From Ulota crispa (lineage: Eukaryota; Streptophyta; Bryopsida; Orthotrichales; Orthotrichaceae): a stretch of 64,000 nucleotides of DNA. How positions within the stretch are numbered: the first letter of the stretch is position 1; the number at the start of each line of letters is the position of its first letter. Under the pieces are notes generated by a model. That model ran no database searches. It saw nothing but the letters and a program-made list of their open reading frames with translations, and was not told where the DNA came from. A program made the translations under genes and the position numbers. The stretch covers positions 3,286,001 to 3,350,000 of the forward strand of contig OY987250.1 in NCBI GenBank assembly GCA_963920765.1, in the 5' to 3' direction. Below, one piece after another: positions 1-11,406 of the stretch.

Positions 1-365
1 CTTTGTACTGGCTGTTAGTTCTTCTTGGACTTTGATGGGAAGCTTTGACAATTCAACTTCAATTTGTGCAATGAAAGTCATGAGAAGTTTTGGTTTGCTG
101 GAAGGTATGGTTTTGAGGGCCTCCATACCAACCACCAAACTAAAACTCTTCCATCTCATTAATTGAAATTGAAAAATTCAAAGCTTCCCACATATATGTA
201 AATCTAAAGAACCAATACTCAGTATTTTTTTTTAAATGCAAATTTTTAAGAAGCTTTTGGGCTGCCTACCTCCCCTTGTTTTCCAAAATTCATGCATAAC
301 TTCTTCCATAAATGTTGAAATCAAGAAAAAATTAGATGCCCACGCAGATAACTCTCCATCTTCCA
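1..365. repeat. Partial copy of the TTAA foldback family (family B)
   Basis: This stretch carries one arm of the family seen complete at 366-1096, 3697-4636 and 49012-49972. Shared landmarks are the segments reading AAAGCTTCCCACATATATG, AATTCATGCATAACTTCTTC and ATTAGATGCCCACG. It runs directly into the next copy at 366 and is cut by the window edge, so its full length is unknown. No coding frame is seen. Confidence 0.65.
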
Positions 366-1096
366 ACCCCTAAAGGACTACCTGTCCATTTGGGGAACAA
401 ATGGGATTTTGGGCATGTACATATGGCTAAACTACTTTGTGTGATCTTTTGAAACTTTTATAGAAGATGGGGAATTCAAAGATATGTGTGCACATCTACT
501 TTTTTCATTTATTTTGACATTATTTGAAGAAGTAGAAAATGAATTTCTGAATTTTTTTGGAGATGGGGCAGTTTGGGCAGCCCAAAAACTTTTTTAAAAT
601 TTTAAAATTTTAAGAATAAAAATCTGAAATTGGTTCTTTGAGTTTACATATACTTGGGAAGCTTTGAATCACTCATTTTCAATAAATAAGATGAAAGATA
701 TGAGGACTTTTAGTTAACTAGATATGGAGCAATATGTACTAGTTAACTAAAAGTCCTCATAACTTTCATCTTATTTATTGAAAATGAGTGATTCAAAGCT
801 TCCCATGTATATGTAAACTCAAAGAACCAATTTCAGATTTTATTCTTAAAATTTTAAAATTTTAAAAAAGTTTTTGGGCTGCCCAAACTGCCCCATCTCC
901 AAAAAAATTCAGAAATTCATTTTCTACTTCTTCAAATAATGTCAAAATAAATGAAAAAATTAGATGTGCACACAGATATTTGAATTCCCCATCTTCCATG
1001 AAAGTTTCAAAAAATCACACAAAGTAGTTTAACCATATGTACATGCCTGAAATCCCAATTGCCCCCCGAACGGACAGCCAACCCTTTAGGGTTAAA
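366..1096. mobile_element. Family B foldback element, near-perfect palindrome
   Basis: Two arms of about 365 bp face each other around position 731. The left end reads AACCCCTAAAGGACTACC and the right end is its inverted counterpart, CAACCCTTTAGGGTTAA. The arms match almost throughout, for example GGGAAGCTTTGAATCACTC at about 656 against GAGTGATTCAAAGCTTCCC at about 785. The terminal motif is that of the TTAA-flanked group found elsewhere in the window. There is no transposase frame. An unusually clean hairpin suggests a young or recently copied element (inference). Confidence 0.8.
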
Positions 1097-1828
1097 AGTT
1101 TCAAAAAATCATACAAAATAGTTTAGTTGTAAGTACGTGTCTGAAATCCCATTTGTCTCCCTGCGAGAACAATCCAAAGGAGGAAAAAAAAACAAATGCC
1201 AATAGTCTTGTTATGAGATAAAATGAGGTAAAAGAAGATAAAACGTAAAGTTGTGGATGAGAAACATCCAGAGTAGATTTAGGGAATTGAATAACAAAAC
1301 ATGACTACATCGCATGTCCAGTTATTCCGTGCTCTCACCAGAAGGATTTATTTTTTATTTTTTTCATTTTGTGGAGGGACAGGCCAAAAATGCATGTGGA
1401 TAAGGGAGAAATGGATTAAGTCATCCAAAACCGTGCGTTCATCCACTGATCCGCTATTATTAGGATACCAATACCTGTTTAACTAAGTAAGTGTTTAACT
1501 CACCACGGAGTAAAAGTAAGTAAGAGTTTCGCCAAAACCCTAATCGTATTCTGTTATATATGTAGTTGTAGATTTCATTTATTTTGGCTCAGCAAGTTTT
1601 GAGAGGGATTTGGGGAATTCATCCATCTTTTAATGTATTTAGTGTTAGGGTAGCCGGTGTCAAAAAATTTGTTCAGAAAAAGTTCCATGCTCACGGAGGA
1701 CGTTATTAGGTGATCTTAAAATGGTGAGATATGAGCAAAGATTCAAGATTTTGTGAGCATGAATGGATTCTTGACTCACATAAACAACAAGTCTTTTAAG
1801 AGATGATAGTTTAAGATGCACAATTCAC
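1097..1828. other. Spacer without a recognisable gene
   Basis: Positions 1085-1165 hold another short family B end fragment (AATCCCATTTGTCTCCC). The rest is AT-rich. The only open frame over 60 codons, at 1301-1486, has no recognisable motif and no splice or codon-use support. Confidence 0.5.
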
Positions 1829-2157
1829 TAAGGTAGGAGGCTCAAGAACCAGGCATCTAAGGGTTGAAATTGAATTTTGGGGAGGTGAAACTTCTTAAAA
1901 TATTTTTCAATAAATTTTCCTTGAAGACAAGAGGAATTTACATCTAACCCAACTTGTTTTAAATTTTTTGGAGTTTTGTGAAATTGCTTATAAAATTTTG
2001 AAGTGGAAAGGTCATAGGGCTCTAAAACCGTGCACCTTCTTAAATGTACACTGCTTGTACATTACTGAAAGCTCTGAAAAACAACATGTACATGTGAGAA
2101 ACATTTATGAAGGTGCATTGTTTTAGTGCCGGCACGGTTTATGAGCCGACTACCTTA
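1829..2157. mobile_element. MITE with AGGTAGG terminal repeats (family D, TA target)
   Basis: The left end TA-AGGTAGGAGGCTCAAG is answered at the right by GGCTCATAAACC.. in reverse complement, ending CTACCT-TA. Length is about 325 bp. It shares the terminal heptamer with family D copies at 17617, 20075, 31905, 40622, 45830, 47234 and 48248, but its interior resembles only the 45830 copy. TA on both sides fits a Tc1/mariner (Stowaway-like) target duplication. Non-coding. Confidence 0.6.
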
Positions 2158-2350
2158 GAAGAAAATTGTATTGGAACCCACAAAACTATGTGGGATTGGT
2201 TTTGTTGAGTTCGTAGTTTCCAACGCAAAATTTTGGGGAATTCCAATGCATAAATGCATTCCAACTCAAAAATTTGCTGTGGAAACTAGGAACTCAACAA
2301 ATTTAATCCCACTTGGTTTTGTCAATTCCAATGCAATTTTCTTCTAGTGA
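2154..2350. mobile_element. Short inverted-repeat element, CACTA-like ends
   Basis: The left sequence TAGAAGAAAATTGTATTGGAA and the right TTCCAATGCAATTTTCTTCTAGTG are inverted repeats, with a further arm (GGAACTCAACAAATTTAATCCC against GGGATTGGTTTTGTTGAGTTC). The centre is near 2255. Read inward from the right the end starts CACTAGAAGAAAA, resembling CACTA-superfamily termini. The left end abuts the preceding MITE. About 195 bp, non-coding. Confidence 0.5.
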
Positions 2351-2542
2351 TTACATGGCCTTGTGTACATGGTCATAGGCAGAATCTATTAATTTGACAA
2401 GAAATTCCAATTCAATGCTGAAGGCTCATGGCTCATGACTCATGGAGTAGACAACGCTATTTTGTGAGCATAAAACAATGAGTCCATGGGCGTTGAGTCA
2501 AGACTTTGTGAGCGGGAACAAATTTTGAGCTCAAAATTCATC

Positions 2543-3450
2543 TTAACCCCTGAATGCCCAAGGATGTTTTTCTTGTTTTCGGAAACTAGTTTTGAAGTTT
2601 TTGAATTGTCTTTGTAAGATCATTGTTAAACATCAAAACAAAATTGTAACCGTTGAATCTTGAACTTCAAGGTTTCTAGATGGCACGATCCAAAAAAAAT
2701 CCAAAATGGCCGTACGGATTTTAAGATATTTGTGATTGAATGATGGTGAGTATGGAATTTTTTGCTCTTTTTGGAGCTGCCCAAAACTTGTAATGCAAAT
2801 TGGCAATTTTTGGATACAAAATTGAGAAAAAACCACTTAGGATGCTTTAATGTTTATTGTTGTTACTTCAAAACCAATGGCCCCTCTTCCAAATTCATGA
2901 CCACAATTTCACAAATGAGCTTGCAACACAATTGTCGAAATGCAACCGACTAATACAAAGAAATTTTTAGCTTCAATTATTGACTAAAAATCATTATGAA
3001 TGAAAGAAAACTCAACGGTGAAAGGATTCTAATTTCTATAACAAAGACATTCCAAGTGAAATTAGTCAAAAAACACTTTTAGATTTTGTTAGATGTCAAA
3101 ATTTTAGTGAAAAGGCCCTCATTGCCCAAGGGAGTGCCCAAGGGAAATCTTCACCTATTACTCAACTTGATGTCCATCTTTTCAATGTGACAACTTCTCA
3201 TAGGCTTTGTGACACTATTCACGACACTATTCATGACAAAAAATGTATGCTTGTAGTTAACCTTCCACCAAAAACAAATGGAGTAAGATATGGAGGAAGT
3301 TGAACTTGAACAATGAAGCTAACTTCAGAGCGCAACTTTTCCAAAAGGAAAAACCTCAAAATAATAAAATTTGTGCCTTCAACAAGGTTTCAAAGTGTTC
3401 TGAAATGTTTTGGACACCAGAATCTGGTGCCTTGGGCATTTAGGGTTTAA
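2543..3450. mobile_element. TTAA-flanked MITE, subfamily C
   Basis: It starts TTAA-CCCCTGAATGCCCAAGG and ends with the inverted CCTTGGGCATTTAGGGT-TTAA, about 908 bp. A related but diverged copy lies at 26292-27180, sharing the interior stretch around GTGATTGAATG and the end motif. It has the same TTAACCC terminus as family B but an unrelated interior. No transposase frame. Confidence 0.7.
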
Positions 3451-3696
3451 AGCTAAAAAAATAGCAGTTTTGAAAAAACAAATGTTTGTGATGCACAACC
3501 ATAAGGCCCTATATATATGTTTATAGGTGAAACTTAGTATTTTGACAAAAAATCTAACTTCATGGCTTACTGCTCATGGATCTCAGTTAGCAATTTAGCA
3601 TTCTCCGACTCCCACAAATGGGACCTAGGACATAGTGTGAACAACCCTTTAGTCTAGCACAATTGCTCCTAACTTTGCCATTAGGAATATGATAGT

Positions 3697-4636
3697 TTAA
3701 CCCCTAAAGGACCAAGCCATTTGTGAAAGTCCCTGAGAATTGTCACTTTTGGGGAATTAGTAGAAAGATAGGAAAAACGTTTTTTGAAAATTCAACCATA
3801 GGATCTTGCCCTAGACTATTGGAAGTACTTGCGGGGAAAAAATTAGCTCATTCTAGATGTATTGGAATGAGATATTGACATTTGAAGTGCAAGATATATA
3901 TATTTTACGTGCTGCCCAAAAATTTCAAAAGCCTTTGATTGCTCCAATTAATCCAATATCCAAAAATTGCTCCATGCAAAGTTGGGGTTTATTTTTTCCA
4001 TGTAAGAGACCAAGTTAGGTAAGTGTGGGAGAATTTTCAAATGAGTAGGAGGTGTAAATCATGCTTTGTAAAATCTGACAATGCTGGATGGTCATGAAAT
4101 TTGCATATACACTAGGTAAAATTGAAGGATTTATGTGAAATTCAAAAATTCAAGTCACATTGATCCAAATAAGAAAGACCAAGGATTCTTAGTCTATTGC
4201 AACTTGGGAAAAAAAAAGTAAAAAAAAAGGATTAAGACACCAAATTTTACAAGGGGCAAAAGGAATGGAGGCTTAGGAGTTCCATACTTGCTTGCAAACT
4301 AAAACTTCTCACTCATCAATCAAAATTGAATAATCCAAAGATTCCCACACATATAAAAATCTAAATAACCAATTCCAGATTTTTACTTTTTTAAATGCAA
4401 TTTTTAAAATAATTCTTTGGACTGCCCAAACTCCCCGCCCTCCTTGTTGTGCAAAAATTCATGCATAACTTCTTGCATAATTATCAGAATGAGAAAAAAA
4501 TTAGATGTGTACATACATTTTTGAATCTCCCATCACCCTCAAAAGTTTAAAAAATTTATAAAAACTGATTTAATCGAAGGTACATGCACGAGGCCCATTT
4601 GTCCCCTAAGAGGACAGTTGATCTTCTGGGGGTTAA
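3697..4636. mobile_element. TTAA-flanked MITE, family B
   Basis: TTAA-CCCCTAAAGGACCAAGCC at the left and CTTCTGGGGG-TTAA at the right bound a 932-bp body. The body carries the family landmarks (TTGCCCTAGACTAT, CTGCCCAAAAATTTC, GATTCCCACACATATA, ATGCATAACTTCTTGC). It is collinear with 7038-7977 and 49012-49972. No coding frame. Confidence 0.75.
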
Positions 4637-5157
4637 CATAAAAGATCCCATTGGTCTATGAAGCATTCTGGAGATTACTGGAATTCAAACTCTCTGAACT
4701 TTGCACATATGAAAAACTCAGACAAACAAACATCCCACAAAATAAAAGTACACAAGAATTGCCTTGAAGGTAAAATGTTACGTGGGAAATAAGCACAACA
4801 ACCATGCCAGTCACACTTTCAAAAACATTGTATTTCTAATCTCTAAAAGTGCCAGTGTCCACAAATGAGGACAATGAATGGTTTCAAATACTTGTTGAAG
4901 GAACTGTATGAAATAGATGAAATCGAAGTCGGCTTAGAAAGCTAACCTCTATCTCTTCTTCAACTTTGTGACTAGATTTGATCATTGGCTGCTTCATGAT
5001 TTTTGTCCAAGGCTCCTAATCAATTCATGTAAAGATGGAAGAAGAGGAAGAAAACTTGTAAAAATGAATAATCTTGCCTTTAAAATCTTCTTTGGCTATA
5101 ATTAGGTATGTCCTCAAAAGCTACAATTCTGCACGCTATCCATCCCCTTGCACATTC
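4637..5157. other. Spacer, possible downstream region of the 5158-5468 candidate
   Basis: I see no gene, RNA or repeat that I can name here. Base composition is slightly less AT-rich from about 5090 onward, where the minus-strand candidate gene begins. Confidence 0.4.
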
Positions 5158-5468
5158 TTAAAGCATCGCCACCGTAAATGCAAGAACAAATGCAAAGGCC
5201 ACTGTTGAAGGAAGGGAGATTTTTGAGCTCCACCGCATCCACGTCAAAGTCTTTCCAGATTTCTTGGGCAATGTTGCAAGCTCCCGTTCACTCTACTCTC
5301 CATGTCTTTTGTGTTCACGTTACAACTCACGAGAGGACTCAAATAGGTTGAGGACTGTTCTTGCTTGTTTCCTTTCTTGGTGCTGGAGAGAAGAAACGAT
5401 GAAGTAGCAAGAGTGCGCAGTGGTCGAGCTCCCAAAAGGGCGGAGTTGGTACATGAAGTGGCCCACAT
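5158..5468 (-). CDS. Candidate small protein with organelle-type N-terminus and C-terminal membrane segment
   Basis: I do not recognise this gene. On the minus strand an ATG at 5468 opens 46 codons whose start (MWATSCTNSALLGARPLRTL) looks like a mitochondrial presequence: Arg, Ser and Ala rich, with no acidic residue. The frame then meets GTGAGT. A 38-nt segment (5330-5293) ending in TAG could be removed, which would join it in phase to 44 codons. Those end in basic residues (KKSGKTLTWMRWSSK) and a hydrophobic tail (TVAFAFVLAFTVAML), stop at 5158. The local GC content is higher than its surroundings. A 38-nt intron is shorter than normal for plants, so a frameshifted pseudogene or a captured gene fragment is equally possible. 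Confidence 0.3.
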
Positions 5469-5544
5469 GGTAGCCTATGAATTCTCTAGTCGCGTTTGAT
5501 GTTGTGGAAACACGGTGGAGATGCCCTTGGAGGCTAATACCCAA

Positions 5545-5959
5545 AATACAAAATAAGAAACAAATGTATATATCTTGGAGTTAAATAGCATGCCATTTTT
5601 TGGGGCAAGGGTGGGACATCTAAGCTTTTTTTTTTTCAAACAAGGATAAATGTAATAATATCCCCCTACATTGGAGTTGGTTAGTTTTGTCCTCCTCTAT
5701 GATTCTAGACAAAATCAAACTTTTTGAATCCAAATGAGAATTCAAAATTCCCAAATTCCATTTCCTCATGATAAATATATCTAAATATATCTAACCTCTT
5801 ACAATATTTGAAAGATATAAAAGCTGAAATTTTCTACCCTACCTTACAAAATGGCATGTCATCTAACCCCAGCCCAAGGAACATGTTGTAAGACCCAAAC
5901 AATGGTTTTCCCATTTATTAATAGATATAAAAAGGGGAAAAACTGTGTGAAGCGGCAGC
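5545..5959. other. AT-rich spacer
   Basis: No gene, hairpin or named repeat could be supported. It holds homopolymer runs (ten T near 5628) and a short A/T-rich duplication (ATAAATATATCTAAATATATC near 5770). Confidence 0.4.
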
Positions 5960-6300
5960 CATTGTGTTCCTAGCAGGCTTCTTTTTAAGCAATTCAGGGT
6001 TGCAGCGTTCATCCATGCAATATTCATCCATGCAATGTTCATCCATGCAATTCATCCATGCAATGTTCACTAATGCAATATTAATCCATGCAATGTTCAC
6101 TAATGCAATATTAATCCATGCAATGTTCACTAATGCAATATTCATCCATGCAATGTTCACTAATGCAATATTCATCCATGCAATGTTCACTAATGCAATA
6201 TTCATCCATGCAATGTTCACTAATGCAATATTCATCCATGCAATGTTCACTAATGCAATATTCATCCATGCAATGTTCATCCATGCAATAGGGGGTTTTA
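5960..6300. repeat. 30-bp minisatellite (ATTCATCCATGCAATGTTCACTAATGCAAT type)
   Basis: From about 6055 to 6285 a 30-bp unit repeats about seven to eight times with very few changes (TTAATCC against TTCATCC). It is flanked by shorter variants built only of CATCCATGCAAT. Two further units reappear near 6480-6510. The unit is a multiple of three and lacks stops in several frames, which creates artificial open frames on both strands encoding ten-residue repeats. I treat these as repeat by-products rather than genes. Confidence 0.85.
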
Positions 6301-6692
6301 AATATGCTGTTCACGAGCAATTTCGTTCACGTGAATCAAATTTGTGAAAAACGTAGGCAAGTCACTCCTTGAACGAGCCATGACGCCCTCCTAGAGGTCG
6401 TCATAGCCTATTCACTGGTGTACAAAAACTTGTTCACGACCATTCTTTCATCTTTTTTTTGAGATAATTGAAACCCCTAATATTCATCCATGCAATGTTC
6501 ATCCATGCAGTTACAAGCCCAATGTTGGGCCAGTTTGCAACTCCCTACACCAACATTTTGGAGTAGAAGAGAGGGGCACATTTTGATTACATTCTTGATA
6601 AATTTACAACTTGAATTGTAAATTTATGAAAATATCAAAACAACTTCTAGTTTATTCTTTTTCCATAAAAGCCTCATACCCAATTGCACCAC
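6301..6692. other. Spacer with residual 30-bp repeat units
   Basis: Two isolated copies of the CATCCATGCAAT motif occur near 6484-6510. Otherwise nothing recognisable is present. Confidence 0.4.
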
Positions 6693-7040
6693 TTAAGGGG
6701 CGGTTTAGACTATATCCCACATCCCATGTGGCAAAGTCCCACGGGAGTGCAAAATCCCATCTTTGTGGGCCAGAAAAGATGGGAAATGATGGGACTTGGG
6801 CTGGAAGATGGGTCTGCCAAAATGCTAGACTCAATCTTGGAGTGAAGTCCCACTTTTTTTGGCGCCCAAACTTGGAAAAGTGTTGCCATGTAGGCGCCAT
6901 GTAAGCAAGTGGAATGTGGGGTTTGATGCATAGTTTGAAACGCAAAGTCCCATCTTTTACCTCTCTGCCAATCAGATTCTTAGAGTTCATCAGATTTCAC
7001 TGGGACTTGGGACGTGGGACATAGTCTAAACCGCCCCTTA
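6693..7040. mobile_element. MITE with TTAAGGGGCGGTTTAGAC terminal repeats
   Basis: The terminal inverted repeats are long and well matched: AAGGGGCGGTTTAGACTAT at the left and ATAGTCTAAACCGCCCCTT at the right. Subterminal TCCCAC/GTGGGA blocks also pair. Length is about 345 bp with no coding content. Diverged pieces of the same family occur near 18420-18555 (GACATAGTGTGAAGCTCC) and 16556-16600. Its right end abuts the next TTAA element. Confidence 0.7.
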
Positions 7041-7977
7041 GCCCTTAAAGGACCAAGCCCTATTTATTGCCAAAATTGTTGAAAACTGCCACTTCTAGGG
7101 AATGAGTAGGAAGATAGATTTTATTTATTTAATTTTGGAAATCTAACCGTAGGACCTTGCCTTAGACTAGAAGAGGTACTTATTGGAGAAAAACCAGGGC
7201 ATTCTATATGGAGAGGAGAGAGATATTTACATATGAATTGAAGGGAAAAGGTTTTTTCCTTGCTGCTAGTAAATTTCAAAAGCCTTTGACCACTCTTACA
7301 TGAAATAAATTGCTTAACCCAAAGTTGTGATTTTATTTTTCCATGTAGGAGGTCAAGTTAGGTATATGTGGAAGAATTTCCAAATCAATTGGAACTACAA
7401 AACACATGGGAAAAAATAGTAAGTATAAAGAGGTAGAGAATGAATCAAAACACCAAATTGTTAAGAATTTAATTATTGAAATGAAAAATGCTAATCCCAA
7501 TGGTAATAATGTTGTGATCAACAATCTACTTCTTTTGGTTTAATTTGTTTTCCAAAATATTGAAAATTGAGTAAAAGAATGACTTCAAAGTTTATTTTAG
7601 AGTAGGGAATCCATAATTGCCTGCAAACAAAAACTCCTCATAACTTTAATCTCATTGATTGAAAATGAATGATTCAAAGCTTCTCACGTATAAAAAAAAA
7701 ATCTAAAAGAACCAATTCCAAATTTTATTTTTTAAAAATATAATTTTTAAAGAAGTTTTTTGGAATGCCCAAACTCCTCCTCCTCCTCTAGTTTCATAAA
7801 TTCATGCATAACTTCTTTGTCAAATGTTGGAATGAAAAAAAATTAGATGCCCACGTAGATCTTTGAATTCCCCACCTTCAATGAAAATTTCAAAAAATCA
7901 CACAAAGTAGCTTATCCAAAGGTAATGCCTAAAATCCCATTTGTCCTCCGACAAGACAATGGTCCTTTAGGGGTTAA
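7038..7977. mobile_element. TTAA-type MITE, family B
   Basis: The left end TTAGCCCTTAAAGGACCAAGCCC has lost the perfect TTAA. The right end GGTCCTTTAGGGG-TTAA is intact. The interior is collinear with 3697-4636 and 49012-49972. No coding frame is supported. Confidence 0.7.
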
Positions 7978-9994
7978 TCATATATAGCACCTTGACTCAA
8001 GCCCAACATTTGCTTAGCTTTGCAACTTTGCAGAAACTAGCCCCTAAGCATCTTGCTAAGAAAATTTAGCATGCCTCCAATATGGAACCTTCAATACATT
8101 CCCTTAATTTTTAGAAAGTTGGACAAGTATTCACACAATCCATACCGGTCATTCTATACCCAACTATAAATCAAAAATTTAAGGCTAGTCTTATTTCAAA
8201 TCCAAGTAAATCTACAAAATCTCCATTGTTGCAAATCTCATATTTGTTGATTTGGGTAGCAGTTTACAATATCAATTTTCAAATTTGATCTGATTTTTTT
8301 CCAATTTTTTTCACCTAATGGTTGATCCCATGGGACTATGCCTAGCTATACTTGATAGAAGAAAAAAAAACTCCTCAAATGGGAAAAAACTCCAAAACTT
8401 ATGGTCATTCAAAGTAAGTGAATCTAGTTGGCTCACTTTAGAGCTACAAAAACTTTGCCCAATCAAGAGAAAAAAAGTGACACATCACCAACCTTCTCCC
8501 CTATACATGGGAGTGTGGGCTTCCAACCCATCCCATCCAAAATTCCTCCATCCACAATGCAATGTACAGTGCCTATATACACTTGCACTAATAGTTTTAA
8601 TGTTAAAAATAGTATATTCAAATGTTTGGGTGCAAAATCTAGAGGCTTCAACAAACAAGAAGCCAATCTAAAAGTTTTGTCGGACTTTTAGCTCCATTTG
8701 GAATTGAGTGACAGACCACAACTTGGGCAATGCCCTTTTTGTCTACTTTTACACCTCCAAGAACCCCATTTGGCCATATTGGGCTCTTTGGTCCTTTAGG
8801 GGCTAAATTTGTTGGTGGCACTAGGGGGCTTGTTCTAGGATAATTTGAAATAAGGCTTGTTACCTGCAATCTTTGAGCAATAGCAACACGTTTGTGACTT
8901 GGTAAGTACCTTGTTGAATAAGTCTTTCTATTTGTGTCAACCTACATGTGCTAGCAATTTGTGGACCTAGTTTGTTCAAGGCCTCCATGTACTTATCATA
9001 TTTGGATTAGTGTTCACAATGTGGCTAAAGTTTGCACAACTTCTACCTATTTTAAACTAAATACAAGTTGCAACAAAAGAGGCTCTAACACAATATTTGT
9101 TAATTTGGGAAAAAAATGAGTTTTTAGGACTTTTGGATTTTATGTTTTTTTAAGATTTTTGGTGATTTAGAGTGAATTTTATGGTGATTTCTTCAGAAGC
9201 ATACATCAATGATGAAATGTCTTGAAGAAATAATCAAAAAACTCATTTTAAATTACTAAAATATTCTCTCTCATGCAAAATTCAGTATCCCTAAACTTGG
9301 TTATGGGGAATACTTTTTTCCAAACTAATAAATATCATGCCAAGCTTGCATAGAAAAAAGATACCCTAAGAAAGTTTGAAGGATTACTTTTACTAAAAAG
9401 TAGGTTGTTGCATGGGCAGAGTCTCTTGTAATGTACTTGCTTGTTATTGAAGTTAGTAGAAATGTGAATAATTCAACGTTACAAATAGGTGATCTTGATT
9501 GTTACTCTTTACAAACATACAAACATGCACCTATAGAAAATGAGGCCTTCATCTAGCTGATCTAAACCAAAGCAAACACATATTAATCAATATATCTATG
9601 TTAAAAATGTCCAAAATAAAAAGTTTCACATCTATTATGGGTCCCACTTTCTTATAATGATAAGTGAATACAAGTCATACAACTTGTTGAAATGATTGTA
9701 ATGGGGGCTTTGCTCCATTACAAACATCACTTTAATAGGTGCCCCTAGGAGTCAACACCCCTGAGGGAAAACTCGTGGTGAGATAAGAAGATTAGACAAG
9801 TTTAATATACGGATTAGGTGACATGGAAATCGAGCTATATATAGTTATGAGAGATAACATGCTAAGGCACAAGAAGAATAAGTAGATGTTTTTGGTGTAA
9901 TGAGGTTGTTCTCTCACATCACTCATCAATAAGTATGCCTAGATTTTAATCAATTCAGTTCAATAAAAGATAAAAAAAAGAGAATATCACAACA
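7978..9994. other. Spacer, mostly unassigned
   Basis: A possible worn TTAA-type element spans about 8034-8812, with CTAGCCCCTAAGCATC at the left and GGTCCTTTAGGGGCTAAA at the right. The open frames at 8318-8671 and 8428-8691 overlap in different frames, have no motif and lie inside that element, so I do not call them genes. From 8813 to 9994 I see nothing recognisable. Confidence 0.4.
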
Positions 9995-11406
9995 TTAACT
10001 CCTAAATGCCCAAGGCAGTCAATTTGGGTGTTTACAAAACTTTGAAGATGAATAAAACCTTATCAAATTATTATTTTTAGTATATATCTCAATGTAAGTT
10101 TGTTTTGAAGTATATATTCAACATCAAAAATCCAAATTTGAAAATGAATGTTGATATTTATTCTACTCAAGATTTGGTACAAGGGTGTCCATTGCAATCT
10201 TGAGTTTTTTAGTGTTGAAAGATTTTTAAAATGAGCCTCAAATACACTAGAGCTTGGAGAAAAATCCTCATTAGAAATCCATTTGAAAAATATGTAGGAG
10301 TACATTTTGAAAGTCGTAAATTAATTAAAGTTAGACGTGTAATGACCTTAAACCTCATATTTTTTTGATGACCAGTTTTTAGATTTGACATGTGAAATGA
10401 GGATTGGAAGGCTTCAAGTCACTTTTGCATTTTAACCCCTACATGCTGAAGAGGACCAAAATGGTCCTCACAAGATTTCACATGCATGTTTGAATTATTG
10501 GATTTAATTTTTTGACCTTGCTACAAATTACAAAAAGAATCTACAAATTCAAGTGGTTCATGCAAATGGAGTAATGGTAGGGCAAGTCAGAAGTCATACA
10601 AGTGCCTCAAGAGTTTTAATTAGGTGAAACACCATAAGGGGCGTGGTGGCAAGCAATGCTCTACAAGTTACAATTGATCAATACTCATTGCAAGCTTCCT
10701 TCCAAGTACTTTGTGATAGCTAGGACTACACCAATAAGGGTTTGAACAAGCATGTTCTAGACCCTTGTTGGGGCAACCCTCACCAATCGTGCCGGTCATT
10801 GTTTTATGTGCAATAGCAAATTGAAGCCCTCAAACTTAACCTCCAAAGAAGTAAAATCTTCAATAATTTGCAAGTGTGTGCATTCACATCTAGTCTTGCT
10901 AATCAAAAAAATTGAGATGAATCAGGGGCATACAAAATTTTGTAAAACTCATTCTATAGCAAGTACTTGCCAAAAATGAGATTTTGCCATCAAATGTTGT
11001 TTGATCAAATGCTATAATCTCACATCTCCCACGGTTGGTTGTTCCCAAAATTTGCAAGCCATTTCCTAAGTAGATGTTCCACTATTTACAAAAGTCATTT
11101 TTTGTGGATCATCCAATTGCCTGAGATACAATGCAACAAAGTTGTAGGTCTCCTAAAAGCCTAATTTTGGTGAAAATGGCCTAGGATCTCAAGGGTTAAC
11201 ACCCTCATGTTCAAATATTATAATCTTTCAAACTATTAGTGATATTGTTGTGTTTTCTTTTTCCTTGTAATCTGTAACATGTTTAGTTCAAATTTGTATG
11301 GTTACAATTGAAAAAACTTGATGAAAATTATGAAAAGGTTGGTTGATTGTTTAGTTTCATGAAAATTACAAGAAGTTCAGAAAGGCCTTGGGCATTGAGG
11401 AGTTAA
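9995..11406. mobile_element. TTAA-flanked element of subfamily C carrying a nested TTAA element
   Basis: The outer ends are TTAA-CTCCTAAATGCCCAAGG (9995) and CCTTGGGCATTGAGGAG-TTAA (11406). Its interior resembles the element at 46326-46977 (for example GATTGGAAGGCTTCAAGTCAC against TAAAAAGACTTCAAATCAC). At 10432 that similarity is interrupted by a second TTAA element and resumes at 11199 with ACACCCTCATG. No transposase frame is present. Confidence 0.7.
10432..11199. mobile_element. Nested TTAA element inside 9995-11406
   Basis: TTAA-CCCCTACATGCTGAAGAGG at the left and CTCAAGGG-TTAA at the right enclose about 760 bp. The related element at 46326-46977 shows the uninterrupted site GTTTTAACACCCTCATG, with a single TTAA. 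The flanking TTAA is therefore the target duplication of this insertion. Non-coding. Confidence 0.75.

Noticed and set aside
6055..6285. CRISPR-like regular 30-bp periodicity
   Set aside because: The units are directly adjacent with no unique spacers, and the window is plant nuclear DNA.
5918..6347. Two long open frames (120 and 127 codons) on opposite strands with ten-residue repeats
   Set aside because: They are translations of a 30-bp tandem repeat with no stop codons; antiparallel frames of equal quality are expected from such a repeat.
8318..8671. 117-codon open frame, plus strand
   Set aside because: Lysine/serine/asparagine-rich from AT-rich DNA, overlapped by other frames, and inside a probable worn TTAA element; no domain is recognisable.
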